In this document: positions 28,506 through 38,302 of the stretch, one piece after another
How positions within the stretch are numbered: the stretch's first letter is position 1
Layout: each line of letters opens with the position of its first letter
Source: Neotamlana sedimentorum
GTDB lineage: Bacteria > Bacteroidota > Bacteroidia > Flavobacteriales > Flavobacteriaceae
Reading direction: 5' to 3'
NCBI RefSeq assembly: GCF_000943565.1
Contig: NZ_JTDW01000008.1
Coordinates: forward strand, 62,001 to 126,000
DNA: 64,000 bases
The notes under the pieces: generated by a model
What the model was told of the DNA's origin: nothing
The model's database searches: none
The model's input: the letters and a program-made list of their open reading frames with translations, nothing else
Translations under genes and position numbers: made by a program

Positions 28506-31196
28506 TTATTTTACGGTTAAAATTTTTCTTAAACGGATATCTTTTGATGATGCACCAATCATAATTCTAAAATCTCCAGGTTCAACAACACGCTTTAAAT
28601 TAATATCTAACATAGATAAAGCTTCACTATCTAAAGTAAAAGTAACGGTTTTAGATTCCCCTGCTTTTAAGGCAATACGTTGAAATCCTTTAAGTGATTT
28701 AATAGGTTGTGCTACTGATGATAACTCATCACGAATGTAAAGTTGTACCACTTCTTCTCCATCTAATTTACCTGAATTGGTGATGGTACAAGTTACTTCT
28801 ATCGCTTCGTTTGGTGCAATATTATTTTTACTGAATTCAATATTTGAATACTCAAACGAAGTGTAACTTAAACCGTAACCAAATGGAAATAAAGGTTGCC
28901 CTGTTAAATTATGGTAGTTATCACCACGACCTGTTGGTTTGTTATTGTAGTATAATGGGCATTGTGCTTCATCTACCGGAAATGTAATTGGTAAACGTCC
29001 CGCAGGATTTTCATCACCAAATAAAATATCGGCAAAACCATTACCTCCGTTTTCACCAGCATACCAAGCCATGATAATACCGTCTACATCGTTTTTCCAA
29101 TTCGCCATAGTAATCGCGCTACCACCAACTAACACAACAACGGTTGGTTTACCTGTTGCAGCAACGGCTTTTATTAATGCTTCTTGATGTCCTGGTAAAG
29201 CCAATAAAGCACGGTCTCTAAATTCACCTTCGTGAATACCAGCGAATACAACCGCAATATCACTTTTTTCTGCAGCTGATACAGCATCTTTAATTTGCTG
29301 TTCCCATTCTTGGGTTACATCGGCATCCCAAATAAATTTGAATTTAGCATTTCCTGCAGATTCGTAAAATTCAATTTTTACATCGTATTCTTTACCTTCA
29401 ACAAAATAAAATTCTTTTAAAATGGTATTATATGATTGTTTTTGCCAATTATCAATTAACAATTTACCATCTAAATACAAACGGTAACCATCATTACCTT
29501 CAATACCAATTTTTGAAATTCCTGTTTTAGGTGCTTTAACTTTTCCTGTCCAACGCACAGAATACCAATCGTAAGGTAAATCTTTATGAGGTGAAAATAA
29601 AGTCCAACCAAAACCAATTTTCTTATCTACACGCTCCACTTTTGGCGAACCGCTTAATGTAATATTATCAAAATAATCGCCTTTTAAACCTTCAACTTTT
29701 TTACCATCTTTAGTTGACGATAAATATTTTGGAGCAATAACGGTGTAATTTTCTTCTTTAAGTGAAACGCCTTCGGCATAACTAATATTAGCTTCTCCAA
29801 TTTTAGCAGCTACGCCGTTGTAAAACGAAACTTTATCGTTACCAGGACCGCTATAACCACCTAAACGCACTGTTTTAGCATCGTGACCAATTAAGGCTAC
29901 TTTTTTATTTGATTTGCTTACAGGTAAAACCGAATTATTATTTTGAAGCAACACCATAGATTTTGAAGCTGCTTTTCTTGCTAACTCGCGGTGAGTTTTG
30001 TGTCCGTTCCATTTGTCGGCTTCTTTAGCATCAACGTAAGGATCTTCAAATAAACCTAATTCAAATTTTATTTTTAAAATACGACTAACCGCTTCATCAA
30101 TAGCTTTAATATCAACCATTCCTTTTTCGTAAGCTTCCCAGAATAATGGAAAGTGGTTATAGTTGGTTTGAAACATCACATCTAAACCGCCTTCAACTGC
30201 ATCTTCTGTAGCTTCAGCATAATTTGCAGCTGTAAAATGCAATACATTGGCGCCACCAGTTGCACCAGCATCTGAAATTACAAAACCATCGAATCCCCAT
30301 TCGCCTTTTAATTTATCTCTTAACAACCAAGCGTTTGATGTACAAGGTGTTCCATCTAAAGAATTATAAGCCGTCATTACCGAACGTGCGCCTGCTTTTT
30401 GAAAAACAGCTTTAAAAGCTGGAAAATAAATTTCTTCTAATAAGCGTTCGTTAAAACTAATTGGGTAACTATCGCGACCACCAGCACCTACATTTGCAAC
30501 AAAGTGTTTTGGCGTAGTTATAACGCCTTCGTTTTCAAACTCACTAATAAAAGATAAACCCATTTGTGTTGTTAAATATGGATCTTCTCCGTAAGTTTCC
30601 TCTACACGTCCCCAACGCACATCGCGTGCAATATTTAAAACTGGCGATAAAATTTGACGAATACCACGTGTTTTAGTTTCTTTAGTTATTGCCTTTGCAA
30701 CATCGCCAACTAAATTGGTATCCCAAGTAGCTGCTAAACCAATTGCTTGTGGGTACACCGTAGCACCATCGCGCGCTAAACCATGTAAAGCTTCGTTAAA
30801 CGGAATGATAGGAATACCTAAACGTGTTTCTTCTAAAAAGTACTTTTGCAGCTTGTTAATTTCGTTTGCCATATCTTGAGCACTTCCGGTAGAACCGTAA
30901 TCCATAATTTGCTCTGCGGCATTATCATTTTTTCCTTTTGATGAAATTTGAAAACCAAAAATACCGTGTTTCAATTTATCTTTACCAATGCTTAAATCGC
31001 CAGGAATCATAAACATTTGCCAGAACTTTTCTTCTAAAGTCATTCGGCTTAACAAATCTTGCACACGCTCTTCAACAGGAAGTTTAGGGTTTTTATAAGG
31101 CGGATCTTTTTTATCTGTAAACGATAAAGAAATTGTAATAATTCCTCCTAAAAGCAAACACGTAAATACCTGTTTTATGTTTAATTTATATTTCAT
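28506..31196 (-). CDS. GH3 beta-glycosidase with PA14 insert (copy 1)
   Basis: An 896-residue exo-beta-glycosidase. I chose the Met at 31196 because the longer frame (31247) would add 17 residues ahead of the signal peptide and overlap the upstream sulfatase gene by 40 bp. The N-terminal barrel ends with nucleophile Asp309 in 'F-V-I-S-D-A-G'. The second alpha/beta domain carries a PA14 insert ('G-Y-R-L-Y-L-D-G-K-L-L-I-D-N') and is followed by a fibronectin-like C-terminal domain. GH3 enzymes remove beta-glucose, xylose or N-acetylhexosamine; this copy lacks the K-H-(F/I)-P-G-(H/D) hexosaminidase loop, since 'P-K-H-F-V-A-N-V-G' occurs instead. It is probably exported. Confidence 0.92.
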   Translation of the reverse strand: MKYKLNIKQVFTCLLLGGIITISLSFTDKKDPPYKNPKLPVEERVQDLLSRMTLEEKFWQMFMIPGDLSIGKDKLKHGIFGFQISSKGKNDNAAEQIMDYGSTGSAQDMANEINKLQKYFLEETRLGIPIIPFNEALHGLARDGATVYPQAIGLAATWDTNLVGDVAKAITKETKTRGIRQILSPVLNIARDVRWGRVEETYGEDPYLTTQMGLSFISEFENEGVITTPKHFVANVGAGGRDSYPISFNERLLEEIYFPAFKAVFQKAGARSVMTAYNSLDGTPCTSNAWLLRDKLKGEWGFDGFVISDAGATGGANVLHFTAANYAEATEDAVEGGLDVMFQTNYNHFPLFWEAYEKGMVDIKAIDEAVSRILKIKFELGLFEDPYVDAKEADKWNGHKTHRELARKAASKSMVLLQNNNSVLPVSKSNKKVALIGHDAKTVRLGGYSGPGNDKVSFYNGVAAKIGEANISYAEGVSLKEENYTVIAPKYLSSTKDGKKVEGLKGDYFDNITLSGSPKVERVDKKIGFGWTLFSPHKDLPYDWYSVRWTGKVKAPKTGISKIGIEGNDGYRLYLDGKLLIDNWQKQSYNTILKEFYFVEGKEYDVKIEFYESAGNAKFKFIWDADVTQEWEQQIKDAVSAAEKSDIAVVFAGIHEGEFRDRALLALPGHQEALIKAVAATGKPTVVVLVGGSAITMANWKNDVDGIIMAWYAGENGGNGFADILFGDENPAGRLPITFPVDEAQCPLYYNNKPTGRGDNYHNLTGQPLFPFGYGLSYTSFEYSNIEFSKNNIAPNEAIEVTCTITNSGKLDGEEVVQLYIRDELSSVAQPIKSLKGFQRIALKAGESKTVTFTLDSEALSMLDINLKRVVEPGDFRIMIGASSKDIRLRKILTVK

Positions 31197-31207
31197 CTTT
31201 TTGTTAA

Positions 31208-32782
31208 CTATAATTTTGTATTCTTTAGTTTTTCTAATTGTGGCCAATCGCTTGAACCATCGTTTTCTTGTTTTGCACCAACAGTACTTCTGCCATCATT
31301 TATAATTTTTAATAAATCGGCTTTAAATTCCTTTACAATTTCAGGATGTTCTGCTTGTAAATTTTTGGTTTCGGCAGCATCGGTTTTAACATTATACAAT
31401 TGAACCATTGGAAGTGTATCGTAAATTGCTTTTTTAGTGTTGATATTTGGATAACTCCATCCGCCAGAACCTTTACAGAAATTAACTTTGTAATCGCCTT
31501 TACGATAGGCAAACTCACCTCGAACAGAATGATGAATGATGCTTTCGCGTTTTGGAGCTTCAGAATTTGTTAAATGGCTGAAGCTGTCTTCTGCTACATT
31601 ATCTTCTAAATCAATATTTAAAACATCGGCAACGGTTGCAAAAAAGTCAGTAGTACAAACCAATTGTTCTGTTTTTGTTGGCTGAATGTTATTTTTCCAT
31701 GTCATGATGTATGGTACACGGTGTCCGCCTTCAAAAATATCAGATTTTGTACCTCTATAAACGTAACTTGGATTGTGATCTTTAGATTTTAATTGTTTGA
31801 AATTTGCTGTTGGTGAACAGCCATTATCACTAGTAAAAACAATTAATGTATTTTCTGAAATGCCGTTAGCTTCTAAAGCTTTTGTAACTTCTCCAACAAC
31901 CCAATCGACCATAATAACAAAATCGGCATACGGATTTTCTAAACCACTTTTACCTTTAAAAGCATCGGTTGGTAAAATTGGCGTGTGCGGTGCAGGCAAC
32001 GGCATATATACAAAAAACGGATCGTCTTTTTTTGCATTATCGTTAATATAACTTACGGTACGTTTTGTGATTTCTGGTAATGCTTGTTCGTGCTCAAAAT
32101 TATCGGCAGTTAAGCCATAACGCCAAGTACCTTGTTTGGTTTTACCTTTGGTATATTTTGTTGGTACGCTGGTTGGCATATCGTTTTCTACCCAAACGTA
32201 TGGTGGCATGTCTAAAGAACCACAAAATCCGTAGCTATAATCAAAACCATGTGTATTTGGGCCATTTTTAATAGGTGTTGTAAAATCTACCTCAGGTATT
32301 GCTTTTAAGTTATCAATATCCAGACCTAATGAATCCGGTTTTGTAATATCCCAGTCCCAGCCCATGTGCCATTTACCTATAAAAGCGGTGTTGTAACCGT
32401 TGTCTTTTAAAACATCGGCAATAGTAGTTCGGTTTGGCTTTATTAATGATTTTGAATAACCACTTACCACACCTTGTTTAAGCGATGTTCTCCAATTATA
32501 ACGACCAGTTAAAATACTGTATCGTGTTGGCGTACATACGGCAGAGCTTGTGTGGGCATCTGTGTACATTACGCCGTTAGTTGCCAATGCATCGATATTT
32601 GGTGTTTCAATTTTAGAGTTCTCGTTGTAAATAGATACATCGCCAATACCTAAATCATCAGCAAGAATGTATATGATGTTTGGTTTTGTTGCATTTGTAG
32701 TGCTCTTTTTCTCTTCTTTTTTATTACAAGAAAAGAAAACGATACTCATTAAAGTAATTTGTAAGATGTTTTTAATTGACAT
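31208..32782 (-). CDS. S1 family sulfatase lipoprotein (paralogue of the 22923-24410 gene)
   Basis: A 524-residue sulfatase with a lipobox at Cys19 (VFFSCNKK). The signature is C83-T-P-T-R87, with D42-D43 and D-N-G in 'FTSDNGCSP' as metal ligands. It shares 'K-S-D-I-F-E-G-G-H-R', 'T-D-A-H-x-x-S-A-V-C' and the 'D-G-R-S-T-V-G' tail with the sulfatase at 22923-24410. Its ATG overlaps the stop codon of the upstream sulfatase gene by one base (TAATG), indicating translational coupling. Confidence 0.93.
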   Translation of the reverse strand: MSIKNILQITLMSIVFFSCNKKEEKKSTTNATKPNIIYILADDLGIGDVSIYNENSKIETPNIDALATNGVMYTDAHTSSAVCTPTRYSILTGRYNWRTSLKQGVVSGYSKSLIKPNRTTIADVLKDNGYNTAFIGKWHMGWDWDITKPDSLGLDIDNLKAIPEVDFTTPIKNGPNTHGFDYSYGFCGSLDMPPYVWVENDMPTSVPTKYTKGKTKQGTWRYGLTADNFEHEQALPEITKRTVSYINDNAKKDDPFFVYMPLPAPHTPILPTDAFKGKSGLENPYADFVIMVDWVVGEVTKALEANGISENTLIVFTSDNGCSPTANFKQLKSKDHNPSYVYRGTKSDIFEGGHRVPYIMTWKNNIQPTKTEQLVCTTDFFATVADVLNIDLEDNVAEDSFSHLTNSEAPKRESIIHHSVRGEFAYRKGDYKVNFCKGSGGWSYPNINTKKAIYDTLPMVQLYNVKTDAAETKNLQAEHPEIVKEFKADLLKIINDGRSTVGAKQENDGSSDWPQLEKLKNTKL

Positions 32783-34173
32783 TATTTGCTGCGTAAATGT
32801 TGTTGGTTTCTTTTGTTTTGTTGTAATTCTTCATCAAAATCTAGCATCAATTTTTTAAGTTTTTTAACCTTTTTAGGATATGTTGACGCTAAATTATGTT
32901 GTTCTGATATATCGTCTTTTAAATTATAAAGCGCTACATCATCTTCTATTATTCTTAATTTCCAATCGCCTTGTCTTACTGCTTCAAGGTTAAAATCTTT
33001 GTAATAAAAGAAGCCTTCTTTTTTATGAGGTGATTTTTTATTTTGTTTACCTGAAAGTATAGGCCAAATGTTTTTTCCGTCTATTTTTTTCTCTGGTAAA
33101 TCTGCTCCTGTTAAATAGGCTACAGTTGGTAAAACATCGATAGTAGAAATAACTTTATCGCTTACTGAAGCTGGTTTAATTTTTCCATTCCATTGCGCTA
33201 TCATTGGTACGCGAAAACCACCTTCAAAAGTTTCATTTTTATGCCCTCTTAACGGTAAAGCACTTCCTCCGTGTTCTCCTCTTGAAGTCCACGGTCCGTT
33301 ATCTGATGTAAAAATAACTAAGGTATTTTCATCAAGCCCTTGTTCCTTTAATGTTTTTAAAATTTCTCCAACACTCCAATCTATTTCTTCTACAGCATCG
33401 CCATAGAGCCCTCTTTTACTTTTACCTTTAAAATTAGCCGATGCATAAAGCGGTACGTGCGGCATTGAATGTGCCAAGTATAAAAAGAAATGTTCGTTTT
33501 TATTGTCTTTAATAAACTGTATTGCTTGTTCGGTATAGCGTTGAGTAATGGTAGATTGATCTACGGGATATTCAATAACTTCATCTTTTTTAAGCAAAGG
33601 CACTCTACTACCACGCCATTTTGTTTCACGCAAACTATCTAGAGTCATGCCTTCTCTAAACACAATATTTTTAGAGATTTTAGATTTTGGATTAACCGAC
33701 ATATCGTTACTAAACGGAATGCCATAATACATATCGAAACCTTGTGATGTTGGTAAGTATTCTTGCTTATCTCCCAAATGCCATTTACCAATACAAGCTG
33801 TGGCATAATTTTGGGATTTTAACATGTTTGCAATAGTGGTTTCTGCATTGCTTAAACCTCCAGGAAGGTTTGGCCATAATACCTGAGGCACTCCAACACG
33901 ATTTGGATAAGAACCCGTTAATAAAGCAGCTCTTGATGGCGAACATACCGATGATGCAGAATAAAAATCGGTGAATTTTATACCGTTTTTAGCCATGTTA
34001 TCTAAATTTGGTGTGCTAATTAATGGCGAGCCAAATACACCTACATCTTGATAACCTTGATCGTCGGTAAAAACAATAATAATATTGGGTTTAGAATTTT
34101 TAGCCTGAGCGAATACTGCTTTAGGGCTAAAAAAAGCCGTTATAAAAAGTAATATGAACGTTAATTTCTGCAT
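32782..34173 (-). CDS. S1 family sulfatase
   Basis: A 463-residue secreted sulfatase with a cleavable signal peptide (ending near 'AVFAQ', residue 23). The formylglycine site is C77-S-P-S-R81. Metal ligands are D37-D38 and D-N-G in 'FTSDNGPWTSRG', which precedes the 'L-R-G-H-K-N-E-T-F-E-G-G-F-R' loop typical of arylsulfatase A-like enzymes. The gene overlaps its neighbours by one base on both sides (TAATG at the GH95 stop and at the next sulfatase start), so GH95, this sulfatase and the next form a translationally coupled trio. Confidence 0.93.
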   Translation of the reverse strand: MQKLTFILLFITAFFSPKAVFAQAKNSKPNIIIVFTDDQGYQDVGVFGSPLISTPNLDNMAKNGIKFTDFYSASSVCSPSRAALLTGSYPNRVGVPQVLWPNLPGGLSNAETTIANMLKSQNYATACIGKWHLGDKQEYLPTSQGFDMYYGIPFSNDMSVNPKSKISKNIVFREGMTLDSLRETKWRGSRVPLLKKDEVIEYPVDQSTITQRYTEQAIQFIKDNKNEHFFLYLAHSMPHVPLYASANFKGKSKRGLYGDAVEEIDWSVGEILKTLKEQGLDENTLVIFTSDNGPWTSRGEHGGSALPLRGHKNETFEGGFRVPMIAQWNGKIKPASVSDKVISTIDVLPTVAYLTGADLPEKKIDGKNIWPILSGKQNKKSPHKKEGFFYYKDFNLEAVRQGDWKLRIIEDDVALYNLKDDISEQHNLASTYPKKVKKLKKLMLDFDEELQQNKRNQQHLRSK

Positions 34174-36506
34174 TACGATTTTTTGTTTAATAAACCATCA
34201 AAATTATAGGTTTTACCTGCTTCGGTTTCAAACTCAATAGATTTGTCTCCATATTTTAATACACAAGGCATGCCACTTTTTGATAAAACTGACACGTTTT
34301 TAAGTGTACCTGCTTCCCATGAAAATGCTAACTCAAATCCGCCACGTGCTAAAATTCCAGAAACATGTCCTTCTGGCAACGTGCTTGGTAATGCTGGTAA
34401 TAATTCGATGTAGTTTAACTGACTTTGTAAAAGCATTTCTAAAATACCTGAAGCACCTCCAAAATTACCATCTATTTGAAATGGTGGATGCGCATCAAAT
34501 AAATTAGGATAAGAACCACCGCCAACTTTTCCATTTGGTCTTTCGGCAGGACTTAATAATTTATGTAATAATTTATATGCGTGATCGCCATCTTTAAAAC
34601 GCGACCAAAAATTAATTTTCCATGCTAAACTCCAACCTGTACCATTGTCTCCTCTATATTCTAAAGATTGTTTTGCAGCTTGCATTAAATCTGGAGTCTC
34701 ATCAAAATTAATTTCGTTTCCTGGGTGAACTGCCCAAAGATGCGATACATGCCTGTGATGATTTTCAGGATTGTCTTTATCTTCCATCCATTCTTGTAAT
34801 TGCCCATGTTTACCTATTTGGTTTGGCGCAATTTTATTAATCATGGGTTTAAGGGTTGATGTAAACTCTGCATCTTGATCTAGAATTTTTGAAGCTTCAA
34901 TAGTGGTTTTAAATAAAGCTCGAATTAATTGATGATCCATAGTTGGGCCAGCAACTAAACCTCCTATTTCTGGTGAATTTGAAGGCGAACTAATCAAATA
35001 TCCTGTATTTGGATCTTCATACAAAAACTGACTATAAAATAAAGCCGCATTACGAAGTAACGGATAACGTTTTTTTAAGAATTCTTTGTCTTGTGTAAAT
35101 AAGTAATGCTCCCAAATATGCGATGATAACCAAGCGGCACCTCCTAACCAAATACCGTGATGCGATGCATTTACTGGAGCAGCACCTCGCCAAATATCAA
35201 CATTATGATGTACAATCCAACCATCGGCGTTATAATGTGTTTTTGCAACTTTGGCTCCTGTTATAGATAAATCTTCAATTAAATCGAAAAGTGGCTCGTG
35301 GCATTCACTTAAATTATACATTTCTACAGGCCAATAATTCATTTCTAAATTAATATTGGTGGTATAACTACTAAACCAAGGCGGCGTTAATTTATCGTTC
35401 CAAATGCCTTGCAATGTTGCAGGTTTAGTTCCTGGTCTGCTACTTGCTATGGTTAAATAGCGTGCATATTCCACGTAAAGTGCTACCAATTGCGGATCGT
35501 TAGGTGTTTCGCTAAAATCGGCAATACGTTTATCGGTTGCGTTTTTAGATTTTCCGTTATCGCCAAAACTAATTTGAAAACGATTGTAAAGCGATTGATA
35601 ATCGGAGATATGTCTTTCTTTTACAAACTCAAAACTTTGATCTTGCACATTCACTAAAGTTTCTGGAACTATTTTTTCTGGTGTTCCGGTTACATCGTTA
35701 AAATCGACATAATTTGTGGCTGCAGATAAGTATACCGTAGCGTTTGAAGCATCGGTAATTTGTAATTTACCATCGGTAGTAGTTACCGTTCCATCGGTTT
35801 TAATTTTCAAGGTTGAAACTCCCCACAATACACCGTCTTTTACTTTAACTACAAGGGTTTGTGTATTATTTGAAGTAACAACCGATTTATCTTCATGTAT
35901 AGCATCTAACCATAAATCGAAATTTAAAACTTTCTCTTTACTTGCCGATACATTAATTGCTATTATTTGGTCTGGAAAACTAGATAGTACTTCGCGTTTA
36001 TATTCTACATCCTCTACTGCATAAGAAACCGAACTTACGGCATTATTTAAATTAAGCTCGCGTTTATAGTTTTTATAGTCTTCGTGATTTTTAAAGTCGA
36101 AATAAATATCTCCAAAAGGCTGATAGTGGATTTGTTTTATAGGATCGCTCATAAAATGCTCTTGAGCTAATTTTTGAGCCTCTAACTGCTTTCCTGTAGC
36201 CAACAAGGTTCTTATTTCGTCTAAATATTCACCAGCGCCTTCGTGCGAATAATCGTGAGGTTTCCCGCGCCAAAGCGTTTCCTCATTAAACTGAATGTGT
36301 TCTTGTGAAACACCACCATAAATCATGGCGCCTAAACTACCATTACCAACAGGTAAAGCTTCTGTCCATTTTTCGGCAGGCTTGTCATACTGTAATTTAA
36401 ACGTTTCTTTTTGTTGATCGCTTTTAGCGCTATTACAACTTGAAATTGTAATTGCTAAAGCAACAATACTTAACTTTTTTATGGTATGTATTATATGTTT
36501 CTTCAT
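34173..36506 (-). CDS. GH95 alpha-L-fucosidase/alpha-L-galactosidase
   Basis: A 777-residue inverting exo-enzyme of GH95, with a lipobox at Cys24 (ISSCNSA). The N-terminal super-sandwich opens with 'A-L-P-V-G-N-G-S-L-G-A-M-I-Y-G-G'. The (alpha/alpha)6 barrel has the conserved N-x-N pair in 'N-I-N-L-E-M-N-Y-W-P', the Glu in 'L-Q-E-W-M-E-D', and the Asp in 'F-Q-I-D-G-N-F-G'. GH95 typically removes alpha-1,2-linked fucose, with some members preferring L-galactose. It is coupled to sulfatases on both sides (14 bp upstream, 1-bp overlap downstream), which suits sulfated fucose- or galactose-bearing side chains. Confidence 0.94.
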   Translation of the reverse strand: MKKHIIHTIKKLSIVALAITISSCNSAKSDQQKETFKLQYDKPAEKWTEALPVGNGSLGAMIYGGVSQEHIQFNEETLWRGKPHDYSHEGAGEYLDEIRTLLATGKQLEAQKLAQEHFMSDPIKQIHYQPFGDIYFDFKNHEDYKNYKRELNLNNAVSSVSYAVEDVEYKREVLSSFPDQIIAINVSASKEKVLNFDLWLDAIHEDKSVVTSNNTQTLVVKVKDGVLWGVSTLKIKTDGTVTTTDGKLQITDASNATVYLSAATNYVDFNDVTGTPEKIVPETLVNVQDQSFEFVKERHISDYQSLYNRFQISFGDNGKSKNATDKRIADFSETPNDPQLVALYVEYARYLTIASSRPGTKPATLQGIWNDKLTPPWFSSYTTNINLEMNYWPVEMYNLSECHEPLFDLIEDLSITGAKVAKTHYNADGWIVHHNVDIWRGAAPVNASHHGIWLGGAAWLSSHIWEHYLFTQDKEFLKKRYPLLRNAALFYSQFLYEDPNTGYLISSPSNSPEIGGLVAGPTMDHQLIRALFKTTIEASKILDQDAEFTSTLKPMINKIAPNQIGKHGQLQEWMEDKDNPENHHRHVSHLWAVHPGNEINFDETPDLMQAAKQSLEYRGDNGTGWSLAWKINFWSRFKDGDHAYKLLHKLLSPAERPNGKVGGGSYPNLFDAHPPFQIDGNFGGASGILEMLLQSQLNYIELLPALPSTLPEGHVSGILARGGFELAFSWEAGTLKNVSVLSKSGMPCVLKYGDKSIEFETEAGKTYNFDGLLNKKS

Positions 36507-36520
36507 TTAATTCCTCCTGA

Positions 36521-38293
36521 TTATCCTTTTATTTCAATGTAAAACGGATAGGCATATTTTAACTCGCCTTTTCTTTTTAAATAGGTTTTAGGCATTATGG
36601 TAACTTTGCCTTTTGGTAATTCTATATTATTAAAACTGAAACTTGTTTGTCCGTTAGCTTCAATTTTTACTGTTTTTGTTTGCGAACCTAAATCTAGTTC
36701 TAACTCGCCGGTTGTAGCTATTGGCGCATCAAAATGAACTATAAAATCGAACGTTTTTGCTTCATCTACAATAACATCCCAATAAATAAATTCTTTTTTA
36801 AAACCTTCTTTCTTTAAGAAAAGAGCATCATTCTGATTTAGCATTACTGGATTTTCGTGAACCGTTCCAATTATTGGCATTGGTGAGTTTACAATATGTT
36901 CTGAAGTTTCCATGGTATTTAACCAAGTATCCATTTCGGCTTTTAATTCTTCAACTAAAGCAGGATGTTCTGCTGAAATATCGTTTTGTTCGTAAGGATC
37001 TTCATTTAAATTAAATAATTCAAACTTATCGTTACCATCTTCATCTTTACCAACACCAACTAATTTCATTTCCCCTTTTCTTGTAGATACATTTCTGTAA
37101 TGCACTGGTGCTGTTCTTGCCCAATAACGGTTAATGATGCGTTCTGGTAAGCTATCTTCTTTTTTGGTTAATAATGGTAATAAACTTTCACCTTCAATTT
37201 TTAAACCTTCTGGTAATGAAGCTCCTGTAAGTTCGGCTAATGTTGGTAAAATATCGTAATGAGCGGCTGGCGTTTTTATATCTCTGGCTTCTTTAAACGC
37301 TTTTGGATAATACCAGAAACTTGGTACGCGTACGCCGCCTTGAAAAACAGAACCTTTTTTACCGCGCATTCCTGCAATGTATCTAGGATGTTGCGGACCA
37401 TTATCTGTCATGAAAATAACTAGTGTATTTTCATCTATACCTAAATCTTCTAACTTTTTAAATAATAATCTTAAGTTATCATCAATATTAGTTACCATTC
37501 CGTAGACTTTTCTAGAGTTTTCTCTACTATGGTCGGTAACATTTGGATATGGTTTTCCTTGGTTAATTAAACCCGCATCGATATCTACATCTTTGTACAT
37601 ATCGTAATATTTTTGCGGTAATTGCAATGGCCCGTGAGGCGCATTATAAGATAAATATAGGAAGAATGGATTGTCTTTGTTGTCTTCAACATAATCCATT
37701 GCAGCTTCGGTTAAAACATCGGTACAATATCCTTGAGTTTGCACTTGTTTACCGTTTTTCCATAAAATAGGATTGAAGTAACTACTATCTCTTTTTAAAG
37801 TATTTGGCCAATCGCCGTATTGCCCAATTCCGCCAGATAAATGATTTAGTGTATACTCGAAACCTTGGTCTTGTGGACGCATTGGGTAATTATCGCCTAA
37901 ATGCCATTTACCAATCATTCCGGTTTTATAACCTGCTTCTTTTAAAATTTCGGCAATGGTAACTTCACTTGGCGCCATCATTGCACCACCTCTGTAGGTA
38001 TCGTGCACTCCTGTTGTCATGGAGTACTTTCCTGTCATGATCGCCGAACGTGTTGGCGCGCACACTGGGTTTACTGAAAAATCGTCGAAACGTACACTTT
38101 TACTTGCTAAACTATCTAAAATCGGTGTTTTAATATGCGGATTTCCATAATATCCAATATCGCCAAAACCTTGATCGTCTGTTACAATTAATACAACATT
38201 TGGTTTTACTACTTTATCTACAGTTTTTGTTTCGGTACAACTATTAAAACATAAAATAGCTATACTTAAAGCGATATAAATTGAATATTTCAT
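36521..38293 (-). CDS. S1 family sulfatase with extra C-terminal beta domain
   Basis: A 590-residue sulfatase, longer than most here. The lipobox is at Cys19 (CFNSCTE). The signature is C78-A-P-T-R82, with D39-D40 and D-N-G in 'FMTDNGPQ' as ligands. After the catalytic domain, which ends near residue 460, about 130 residues form a predicted beta-sandwich whose role is unknown; it could bind sugar. It lies 9 bp after the next sulfatase gene in the run and 14 bp ahead of GH95. Confidence 0.92.
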   Translation of the reverse strand: MKYSIYIALSIAILCFNSCTETKTVDKVVKPNVVLIVTDDQGFGDIGYYGNPHIKTPILDSLASKSVRFDDFSVNPVCAPTRSAIMTGKYSMTTGVHDTYRGGAMMAPSEVTIAEILKEAGYKTGMIGKWHLGDNYPMRPQDQGFEYTLNHLSGGIGQYGDWPNTLKRDSSYFNPILWKNGKQVQTQGYCTDVLTEAAMDYVEDNKDNPFFLYLSYNAPHGPLQLPQKYYDMYKDVDIDAGLINQGKPYPNVTDHSRENSRKVYGMVTNIDDNLRLLFKKLEDLGIDENTLVIFMTDNGPQHPRYIAGMRGKKGSVFQGGVRVPSFWYYPKAFKEARDIKTPAAHYDILPTLAELTGASLPEGLKIEGESLLPLLTKKEDSLPERIINRYWARTAPVHYRNVSTRKGEMKLVGVGKDEDGNDKFELFNLNEDPYEQNDISAEHPALVEELKAEMDTWLNTMETSEHIVNSPMPIIGTVHENPVMLNQNDALFLKKEGFKKEFIYWDVIVDEAKTFDFIVHFDAPIATTGELELDLGSQTKTVKIEANGQTSFSFNNIELPKGKVTIMPKTYLKRKGELKYAYPFYIEIKG

Positions 38294-38302
38294 TAATGGT
38301 TA

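Noticed and set aside
31197-31247. Upstream start for GH3 copy 1
   Set aside because: It would add 17 charged residues before the signal peptide and overlap the previous gene by 40 bp; the Met at 31196 is better.
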